Source: a virus
Length of the DNA: 64,000 nt
Virus record (IMG/VR): IMGVR_UViG_3300037264_001145
Span: 1 to 64,000 of that record
Reading direction: 5' to 3' (one strand)
The position numbers and the translations under genes were made by a program. The notes below the pieces were generated by a model. The model saw only the letters and a list, made by a program, of their open reading frames with translations, searched no databases and was not told the DNA's origin. Numbering within the stretch: the first letter of the stretch is position 1; every line of letters starts with the position of its first letter. Shown here piece after piece: positions 57,331-64,000 of this stretch.

Positions 57331-60084
57331 ATGGCTGACACATATACTGAAATAACATCGTCTATACAAGAGACCTTTTTTGGCTTAACACTCCAGAGAT
57401 TAAATATAGACTTTGGTATTGGAGACAGTAACGGAAACGCATACACTTTTACTTTGGTAAGAGAAGATGGTCAAATATTTGCATTGAGAAATATTGACTT
57501 CACAAACGGAGTGGCTCCCTTATACCATTTTTTGTTCGGTAATATAGATATTATTGGAGCCTTGGTCTCGTGGGAAGAAAATATTATTGATATAAATGGT
57601 AATTCTATTTTTACGGTAAAATTAGCCCAATACAAAGAAATTTTTCTTGGTTCGTTTACAATAGTAGAAGATGATGAAATAGAAGCTCCTGTACTTTTTG
57701 GTAATATTATTAAAATAAATACTATTCTTGTCACAGATTCAGAATTTGGTGGAGTTACCTACACCAATGATCCAGCACTCGACGAGGGTACAACGGAACT
57801 TGTGGGGGGTGATGGGGCGGGGGATGAACCTTTTAATCTTGGTGGTGGTGGTGGTGGTGGTAGTAGTTCTTGCGTAGCAGATAAATGTACAGAAGAAGAA
57901 ACTGGCACTAGCGACCAAGAAGTTGTTGGCCCAGACATTGCGCAAATCTTTAATTTATTTGCCGGTAGAATTTTTATGGTCGGCGAAAAACAAGTAATGT
58001 TTAATTTTCTTAATATACTTTCCTTTAATCTGTACAGGATTCCAGTGGATGGAGAGGAATTAACTTTGTTAAATGTTATTGATTCCTATGCCGAAGACCA
58101 GGATTTTACTTATCACTTAGGTTTCGAAGTAGTGAACAACGTTTATATTATTTCTTTTATCAAAAACAAAGGCATTAATGAATTAAGTCGTTCTTCTGTA
58201 AATTTTACCAATGTTTTAGACGCTCTTAGAAGTGCTCATGAAGGCGAGATTATGACTTTCAAAAAAGGTCATTCTATTACAGAAGGTTTTTCTCAACAAT
58301 ATGGAATCGAATCAATAGTTCTCGATTTCTTCATGCAAGATGTTGTTACTGTTGTTCGTGGTGGATTAATAACGGATTTTCTTAATTTTACCGAAGTCGA
58401 TATTATACCATTTTTTGGACTTTCCGAGGGTGGTGTTATTGTTGAACAACCAGACCAGGACACACTTGAGAGAATGGAGAGAATATTAAATGACGAAGAA
58501 GAAGCACCACCAGCAAATACTCGAATTAGCCAATTGATGTCTCGTTGGGGTAAAGAATTTTATGTAAATAGACGAAGATTGACACAACTTCTACCGTATA
58601 CAGAAGAACAATTAGCTGCTGTTGCCTTAGAAGAACAGGCTATGATTGATTTTATAGTTGCTATGTTAGCATATTTCAACGCCCTTCCGGTTAGACAAAT
58701 TGGGGATGCCGCAAGAGATGGTCGTGCGGAGCTCATAACTTTTATGGATGCATATATTATTGCAGTACCAGATGTTATCGACCAAGCTATTGAAGATATT
58801 AAAAATATTATGAATGTCGATAATTATAATAACACCCTTAGTCTTGCGGCTGAATTTAATGTTCAAATAAATAGTTATACTCCTGGGTATCCTTCTGTAG
58901 ATAGTATTTCTGCTGTTATAGGAACAAAATTAAGTTTAAATTCTACTGCGGATCTTCTTCAACAAAGAGAAGTAAGTGTATCTATACCAGACACAACAAG
59001 AGTATTATTTTCCTGTTTTCCGGTTGTTGATCATCCACTCATGGAAGATTCTATTGCTCAGGGCTTACTTAAAGATGGAGTTGGACGATGGCATTCTTAT
59101 GTTCAATTACCATCACTTAATAATAGTGATTCAACATCTAGTTATACGTGGCAATCCGCCAAGGCTATATTATCTGATGGAAACTATTTTACTAAAGTTG
59201 AACATTTCAAAAGTGGAGACATATACATTATTAGATTGGAGGATCAATTAGTACAAATACAAACAACTGCCGACGGCGAGACATCTCGTTTGACAGTACC
59301 AACAACCTTGTCGCAAACGTTTCTGTCTAGCGCAAGTCCCAATAAAAGATACGGTCCATTTATTTTTCTAGATGGTAAATTAATAGATGAACAAAGTAGT
59401 AAATATCAAAATGCATTAGACGATCCAAGATATAGAATTAAAAATATTAATAATAATAATTTGATTCCAGAAAATTTTAGTAATAAAGGAACTCTTTCTT
59501 ATACTGATACTTATGAAGCAATGGAAAATTTTGTTGTAAGAAATATAAGTGTTTTTGAATCTCACGTACAACTATTACAATCTTTTGGTTCGGTAGAAGT
59601 TGCTGGATTACCAGTATCATTAGCTTTTGATGGAACAATTTTTCGAGATGGTAGTTTTGTTGATAGAATTGCTATTAATTTTGATGTAGGTGGTATAAAA
59701 ACCGTTTATCAAGTAAAATCAAAAGACCCCAAAGGAAAATCAAAGAAAAGACCAGAGAAAAAAACAATAGATGTTCCTAAAACACCGTGCGAAGAACCAG
59801 AGCCAAGTAAAATGGGAAGAGGGGGTAAAGCTATAATTACAGGCAATGGTGGATCAGGTAGTTTTAATGTTGGTGGATATTTTTGTGAATTGGTTGGTGC
59901 TACTGATCTGGGTGTCAGAAGAAACTATGATGCAGAAAATACAGCAGAATGGAATATTGGCCAAGGACATCTTCCTATCGGAACTTTTGTTAGTCTTGAA
60001 GTCTATAGAGAAACCGAATGTGGTCCAGACTTAGCAAGATTTAGTTATCCACTAGAAGTATTTTCTCCTCCGGCGGAAGAATAA
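57331..60084 (+). CDS. Large tail-tip or hub protein, 917 residues
   Basis: The gene has an AGGAGA site. The product has a beta-rich N-terminal domain (residues 1-140), a Gly-rich linker with eight Gly in GGGGGGGSSS near residue 175, a middle region with hub-like segments (IFNLFAGRIFMVGEKQVMF, LTLLNVIDSYAEDQDFTYHLGFEVV), helices near residues 430-500 and a C-terminal beta domain with Cys. Large multi-domain proteins after the tape measure often form the tail hub. The Gly linker suggests flexible joining of an added N-terminal domain. No enzymatic motif was found. Confidence 0.65.
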   Translation: MADTYTEITSSIQETFFGLTLQRLNIDFGIGDSNGNAYTFTLVREDGQIFALRNIDFTNGVAPLYHFLFGNIDIIGALVSWEENIIDINGNSIFTVKLAQYKEIFLGSFTIVEDDEIEAPVLFGNIIKINTILVTDSEFGGVTYTNDPALDEGTTELVGGDGAGDEPFNLGGGGGGGSSSCVADKCTEEETGTSDQEVVGPDIAQIFNLFAGRIFMVGEKQVMFNFLNILSFNLYRIPVDGEELTLLNVIDSYAEDQDFTYHLGFEVVNNVYIISFIKNKGINELSRSSVNFTNVLDALRSAHEGEIMTFKKGHSITEGFSQQYGIESIVLDFFMQDVVTVVRGGLITDFLNFTEVDIIPFFGLSEGGVIVEQPDQDTLERMERILNDEEEAPPANTRISQLMSRWGKEFYVNRRRLTQLLPYTEEQLAAVALEEQAMIDFIVAMLAYFNALPVRQIGDAARDGRAELITFMDAYIIAVPDVIDQAIEDIKNIMNVDNYNNTLSLAAEFNVQINSYTPGYPSVDSISAVIGTKLSLNSTADLLQQREVSVSIPDTTRVLFSCFPVVDHPLMEDSIAQGLLKDGVGRWHSYVQLPSLNNSDSTSSYTWQSAKAILSDGNYFTKVEHFKSGDIYIIRLEDQLVQIQTTADGETSRLTVPTTLSQTFLSSASPNKRYGPFIFLDGKLIDEQSSKYQNALDDPRYRIKNINNNNLIPENFSNKGTLSYTDTYEAMENFVVRNISVFESHVQLLQSFGSVEVAGLPVSLAFDGTIFRDGSFVDRIAINFDVGGIKTVYQVKSKDPKGKSKKRPEKKTIDVPKTPCEEPEPSKMGRGGKAIITGNGGSGSFNVGGYFCELVGATDLGVRRNYDAENTAEWNIGQGHLPIGTFVSLEVYRETECGPDLARFSYPLEVFSPPAEE

Positions 60085-60087
60085 TTT

Positions 60088-61878
60088 ATGCCAAATTTTT
60101 CAGTAAGATTAATAGATGCACCATCCGTAGTAGCCATTATAAATGGATATACACCCTTTACTCCAGATGGAGGGATTTTTTGTGGTGGTTATCAAGGACC
60201 ATTATATCCAAATCCTACAACTCTAATTTCCCCTAAGACAAAATTCAATCCATATGATTACATGGGTGGTAATGGAAATATGCCAACTGTTACTTCTCGT
60301 TCACTTCCAAATACAGGAGATAGATATAGAGGTTTAGGAAAAGGTAATCCTGGAATTAGATATAAAAATCCTGGACACATACTGGGAGTTATAGACACTT
60401 ACTGTAGAATGTCTTATGGACTTGGATTTTATAAATTATTAAGGTTGGGACAAGCCAGTTATTCTTTTGCGCCACTCATTGATGTACAAATACCTTTTAA
60501 AGTATTAAATAATAATGGTTCACTTGATAATAAAACAATAGGGATGGCAGAATTATATCCATATTTTTCACCGTCTCCAAATTCTTGGTTATTCGCTTAT
60601 GTGCCTAACATATTTTATAATACAAAAACGACATTTAATCCAAGAACTTTTGAGCCTTTTGTTTTTGATGGAAGCGGTCCAGAAACAGGTGGGAGTTCAA
60701 TTAGTTTTGAAGCCTTGTTTGGTGGTGTTTATATAAGATCGTATTTTGATACAATACCATATTTTAGAGCACTCTTTGAAGAAATGGCTACTTTAATAGC
60801 TGGAATATATAATTTTAACACTTTTGAAGAAGGACTTGTGGATGACGAGACTGGTCCGTGGGCCTTAGAAGGAACTCTTGTTGCAGACTTACCGTGTCCA
60901 GCAAAACCTATAGAAGGTTCTCCTTGGCACGAAAGTAGTATTAATCCAACTTTAGGTACTCTCAATGCTCATCCAGAAGGAACAGACTACGGAGAATGGG
61001 CTTATCCAATTTCTCCTTTTCATTACTATAATGCGTGTAAAACTTTGTCTGCTCCAGAAGCCCTACTATTATTAACAGGATCTCCAGACTATCACGAAAA
61101 CCGTCCTGGTACACCGTCAGCAAATTACGAATACAGATCTTTAACAGAACTTAATGCTGTAGTAAATTTATTACCAATACAAACAAATAGTTTTCTTTAT
61201 AGTTTTGGTGCTAAATGGGATTCAGTGCCCCCCTCTTTATTACCATTCGCAGAATCAACCCCCATTACCGCCGCAACACAAGTTGTTTATTCTATTTGCG
61301 ATATTTGTTTTACCACTTTTGTGCCAGGTAGCATAACTATATCTGTTAATGCAGAAATAGAAAATTACGTAAGACGGTGGTTTATGGCCGCAAGCTTGGG
61401 GGGTGGTCAAGAAACTTTCTTTGCAAATTCCGAAAGACGATTTATTTTCAGTACTTCTGTAACCAATAATTTCGGATGGGACAGAGATTGGTTTGGTGTT
61501 CAGGGCGAAAGCGTGAATACTGTTTGGGCTGCGGAAGGAGTTTTTACCGCTGGAGAAAGATTGGGAGAACAAGAAGATATTCAAACGACCACAACTTTCA
61601 AGGATTTGTCAAAGTTTGAATCAGTAGCAAATTTAACAATCCCAGAAGGAGGAGGGTCTCGTACAGTAAGAGCAAGACTTATATTACAATCAAAAACTAT
61701 GGGTGGGTGGAAGCCAACCGAAGACGTTTATTTATTATTTGGTCCATTTGACCACGAAACTTTAAAAATGTTTATTACAATTGATATTGGTCATTTCGGT
61801 ACTATGACCCATAATGTTCATATTCCATTGCGTCTAGACCGATATTATGATGTAGAAGGTTTGCCTCCAACGGAGTAA
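60088..61878 (+). CDS. Tail-tip structural protein, 596 residues
   Basis: The product is rich in Tyr, Pro, Phe and Gly and appears beta-structured throughout, with no membrane segments or known catalytic motif. A late segment (FFANSERRFIFSTSVTNNFGWDRDWFGVQGESVNTVWAAEG) is followed by FKDLSKFESVANLTIPEGGG. It is the last gene of the tail-tip run. Its role is not recognised; a tip component is likely from location. Confidence 0.6.
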   Translation: MPNFSVRLIDAPSVVAIINGYTPFTPDGGIFCGGYQGPLYPNPTTLISPKTKFNPYDYMGGNGNMPTVTSRSLPNTGDRYRGLGKGNPGIRYKNPGHILGVIDTYCRMSYGLGFYKLLRLGQASYSFAPLIDVQIPFKVLNNNGSLDNKTIGMAELYPYFSPSPNSWLFAYVPNIFYNTKTTFNPRTFEPFVFDGSGPETGGSSISFEALFGGVYIRSYFDTIPYFRALFEEMATLIAGIYNFNTFEEGLVDDETGPWALEGTLVADLPCPAKPIEGSPWHESSINPTLGTLNAHPEGTDYGEWAYPISPFHYYNACKTLSAPEALLLLTGSPDYHENRPGTPSANYEYRSLTELNAVVNLLPIQTNSFLYSFGAKWDSVPPSLLPFAESTPITAATQVVYSICDICFTTFVPGSITISVNAEIENYVRRWFMAASLGGGQETFFANSERRFIFSTSVTNNFGWDRDWFGVQGESVNTVWAAEGVFTAGERLGEQEDIQTTTTFKDLSKFESVANLTIPEGGGSRTVRARLILQSKTMGGWKPTEDVYLLFGPFDHETLKMFITIDIGHFGTMTHNVHIPLRLDRYYDVEGLPPTE

Positions 61879-61881
61879 AAA

Positions 61882-61894
61882 TGTGTATAAATTA
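61882..61894 (+). promoter_or_regulatory. Late promoter-like TGTGTATAAATTA
   Basis: ATGTGTATAAATTA follows the tail-tip stop and gives a short leader with GGGAG before ATG 61909. It is a close match to the consensus copy at 23307. Confidence 0.65.
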
Positions 61895-61908
61895 AACGGG
61901 AGATTTGT

Positions 61909-62535
61909 ATGAGCGTATCAATTTATGTAGGAGAAGACCAATTACTTCCAAGCACTTCCGGCCTTGGTTTTTATGGGAACGATGGCTTTGGCGAATCAAT
62001 ACTCATAGGAGAGTATAATGGAAGAATGTTTGTTACAAACGCCTCCGGAACAGAAGAGGGCTTTGAATGTAACAACAATAAATATTTGAACACATCTGGC
62101 GTTATTTATGGACAGACCGGAAACGGTATTCAATTAATTAGTTTGCCAAACAGTTTAGCTACTATCAATGTCAGATTTGAATATGTGACAGAGGTTAAAA
62201 CTCTTGCTGGTAGATTTTATATATTCGATGGAACGCTGGACGTAGACGATATACCGATGACAGGCAATCCTCCAAGCGGATTAACCTGTTATACCGCCGA
62301 GACAAGACATCAAACCGAAACCCAAATTCCTGACGGGATAGGAGATACCGATTGGCTTGACACACAAGGGAGTACTTATCTAGAGGTAATTAGTTCCCCA
62401 GGAACAAGCGGATTAAGGCCGAATGGTTCCAATACCTTAGATACGAGACATGATTGGTATATAGCTATGACCGCTACTCCATTTCAGTTTGGGAATAAGC
62501 AATTTGCTATGTATTTTGAGACTGAATTTTTATAA
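61909..62535 (+). CDS. Virion protein, paralogue of the right-edge gene
   Basis: The 208-residue product starts SVSIYVGEDQLLPSTSGLGFYGNDGFGESILIGEYNGRMFVTNASG and continues NNKYLNTSGVIYG and NVRFEYVTEV...GRFYIFDG. The gene at 63517 has the same order: GFYGATFGSSVQVASYQDTTFITD, NNKYLGTSSGV, LNVRFTFDTPV...GEFRIFDR. The two are paralogues separated by an HNH gene inserted in opposite orientation. Such Gly-rich beta proteins are probably minor capsid or tail surface proteins. Its last 29 bases overlap the end of the HNH gene. Confidence 0.7.
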   Translation: MSVSIYVGEDQLLPSTSGLGFYGNDGFGESILIGEYNGRMFVTNASGTEEGFECNNNKYLNTSGVIYGQTGNGIQLISLPNSLATINVRFEYVTEVKTLAGRFYIFDGTLDVDDIPMTGNPPSGLTCYTAETRHQTETQIPDGIGDTDWLDTQGSTYLEVISSPGTSGLRPNGSNTLDTRHDWYIAMTATPFQFGNKQFAMYFETEFL

Positions 62536-63361
62536 GATCTAAAATAGATTGTGTAAGTTTAGCTTCATTAAATACCTGTTTTTGAACAACTCGTATTTTA
62601 ATTTTTCCGCATATACTTATGTTTTTATCTTTATAATTCAATAATATTGTCCGTTTCTTCTTCTTCGATAATAGATTATTTTTTTGTTCATCTGTTAATT
62701 TTATGTCACCAACTATTCTTCTTAGAGACGTTATAGGGATATCTAGCTCCATGGATATGTCTCTTAACGAACGCCCCAACGCCCTTTGTTGTCTAGCTAA
62801 AAATTCTTTTGTTGGACCTATTGTAAGATTTATACTATCCGATAATTTTAATATTCTTTGATATTTGTTTGTTTTTTTATTTTTTTTAATAATTTTTTGT
62901 TCTTTTAATACTTGTTTTTTAATATGTTTAATGGTGCATTTATGTATGTTAAATTTATTTACAATTTCATTAAAACCAAGATTGTTTAAAATCATTTCTT
63001 TTATTTTAATTATTTTATTATTGTCGATACTACTAATTTCTTTATCAATCATTGATTTTCTGTGTAATGCCCTATCTTCTCCATTTTCTTTTGGAGTTCC
63101 CCATTTTATGTTTTCTATATTATTGTTTAATTTATTTCCATCAAGATGTCTACATTGAAAACTCTGTGGTCTATTTCCAGAAAAAGTTTCTAAAATAAGT
63201 ACATGTATTTTTTCTATTTTCCCTTTCAAACAAATAGCCATATATCCATTAGACATAATAAATGGTTTTACAAATTCCTTTTTATCTATATTAAATATTC
63301 TTCCATCTCTATAAGCTAATAAGTTATTATACCTTGGTACTATTTTGGTTTTTACTTCCAT
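62507..63361 (-). CDS. HNH homing endonuclease, reversed orientation
   Basis: I chose ATG 63361 (284 residues), behind AGGA, rather than GTG 63382. The product has an N-terminal AYRDGRIFNIDKKEFVKPFIMSNGYMAI segment. An HNH-like domain (IHVLILETFSG...FQCRHLDGNKLNNNIENIKWGTPKENGEDR) follows at about residues 48-100, with two helix-turn-helix-like regions in the rest (LGFNEIVNKFNIHKCTIKHI and RSLRDISMELDIPITSLRRIV). It is the only leftward gene in the tail region and is very AT-rich, consistent with a mobile insertion between two paralogous virion genes. Confidence 0.88.
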   Translation of the reverse strand: MEVKTKIVPRYNNLLAYRDGRIFNIDKKEFVKPFIMSNGYMAICLKGKIEKIHVLILETFSGNRPQSFQCRHLDGNKLNNNIENIKWGTPKENGEDRALHRKSMIDKEISSIDNNKIIKIKEMILNNLGFNEIVNKFNIHKCTIKHIKKQVLKEQKIIKKNKKTNKYQRILKLSDSINLTIGPTKEFLARQQRALGRSLRDISMELDIPITSLRRIVGDIKLTDEQKNNLLSKKKKRTILLNYKDKNISICGKIKIRVVQKQVFNEAKLTQSILDLIKIQSQNT

Positions 63362-63393
63362 TTTTCTTTTTTCCTGACACACTTTCTACTTAT

Positions 63394-63401
63394 ATTATAC
63401 A
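63394..63401 (-). promoter_or_regulatory. TGTATAAT before the reversed HNH gene
   Basis: On the minus strand AGTGTATAATATAAG lies about 33 bases before ATG 63361. It matches both a standard -10 box and the recurrent late element, so the HNH gene seems to carry its own promoter. Confidence 0.5.
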
Positions 63402-63461
63402 CTATCACTACCAATTATTGTTTGTTTTTCTTAAATTTTTAAAAAGACGTGTTAAATAATG

Positions 63462-63473
63462 TGTATTTATATA
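63462..63473 (+). promoter_or_regulatory. Late promoter-like TGTGTATTTATA
   Basis: AATGTGTATTTATATA lies about 45 bases before ATG 63517, with GAAAGGGTG as ribosome site between. It is a one- or two-base variant of the recurrent element. Confidence 0.55.
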
Positions 63474-63516
63474 TGTGGTGAAATACAATCAAATTATTTT
63501 TGAAAGGGTGATATAA

Positions 63517-64000
63517 ATGGCTGCTGCGATAACTTTTTTTGGTGGTGTAGGCGCTGGCGAAACCGGCTTGGGAGCTTCTGGTGTAGGATTCTACGGCGCT
63601 ACCTTTGGTAGCTCTGTTCAAGTAGCATCTTATCAGGACACGACTTTCATTACTGATACTTTAGGGACAACCAATGGTGGACAAATTGATAATAACAAGT
63701 ATCTTGGTACTTCAAGTGGTGTTAAGGTTAATGCGTTTGACAATGAGATTCTTGCTAATGTTCCTACTATCTCTGGAACATTGAATGTGAGATTTACATT
63801 TGATACCCCAGTAATGACACAAAACGGCGAGTTCAGAATTTTTGACAGAGCGGACATAACCTTACCAGCCACAGGCGTCACCTGTTGGGTAGCTATGATC
63901 GGTAACGGCGGTTCTGGTGTCAACCAGACCACTGGGGAGGCTCAGGCGGGCCATAACGGATGGGCAGCACTGTCTGGAGCATCGCCAAAATGGGTGCTGT
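63517..64000 (+). CDS. Partial virion protein, cut by window end
   Basis: An open frame from ATG 63517 behind GAAAGGGTG runs to the window end without a stop (161 complete codons). It starts AAAITFFGGVGAGETGLGASG and is paralogous to the gene at 61909 (matching GFYG, NNKYLGT, NVRF and IFD segments). The product is Gly/Thr-rich and beta-structured, typical of an abundant virion surface protein. Having its own promoter-like element suggests high expression. Its C-terminus lies outside the window. Confidence 0.7.
   Translation, partial: MAAAITFFGGVGAGETGLGASGVGFYGATFGSSVQVASYQDTTFITDTLGTTNGGQIDNNKYLGTSSGVKVNAFDNEILANVPTISGTLNVRFTFDTPVMTQNGEFRIFDRADITLPATGVTCWVAMIGNGGSGVNQTTGEAQAGHNGWAALSGASPKWVL

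Overview
The window is a continuous stretch of an AT-rich, tailed double-stranded DNA phage genome of the long-tailed type. The diagnostic genes are a large terminase (15657-17759), portal (17815-19860), protease/scaffold (20249-21664), HK97-type capsid candidate (22160-23188), tail-tube candidate (42041-43087) and a 1655-residue tape-measure protein (48734-53701). No tail sheath is visible, so a non-contractile tail is favoured. No tRNA, rRNA, integrase, CRISPR array or bacterial housekeeping gene was seen. The host cannot be named from the sequence. Shine-Dalgarno sequences are clear and purine-rich. The right end cuts through a gene, so the genome continues.

Layout. 1-390 is gene-free and carries short direct and inverted repeats. 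391-8761 is a tightly packed rightward block of about 25 small genes, many overlapping by 1-4 bases. Most are of unknown function, but it includes an SbcC/Rad50-like ATPase, a HAD phosphatase, an HNH endonuclease and a DUF4406 protein. 8758-13504 is a leftward block: YiiX-like papain-fold protein, MazG, ClpP-like protease, RING-like zinc protein, HNH endonuclease and DNA methyltransferase. 13596-23188 runs rightward from a T4 gp55-like late sigma factor through terminase genes (with an ERCC4 nuclease between them), portal, scaffold, decoration protein and capsid. 23354-39538 is an adhesion region: parallel beta-helix proteins, three tandem fibre-like paralogues, and proteins built from a 14-15-residue 'xDLFIxG' repeat, the longest with about 56 copies. 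39541-64000 holds neck and tail genes, chaperone-like genes, the tape measure and tail-tip genes, interrupted by HNH genes and by a small block with a lipoprotein, a candidate small RNA and a phosphoribosyltransferase.

How it works together. A recurrent TTGTGTATAAA-like element precedes many structural gene groups. It resembles the T4 late promoter (TATAAATA), and the gp55-like sigma gene lies in the same window, so I infer a dedicated late-transcription system. The most unusual content is the modular adhesin locus: a repeat module dispersed over at least five proteins, a 111-bp perfectly conserved segment shared by two adjacent beta-helix genes, and split versus fused versions of the same architecture. 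It looks like a set of interchangeable parts for building fibres and spikes. Other notable points are an internal start that would make a separate scaffold protein, genes with a -10-like hexamer 5-7 bases before the start codon (possible leaderless mRNAs), and two genes with no ordinary start codon.
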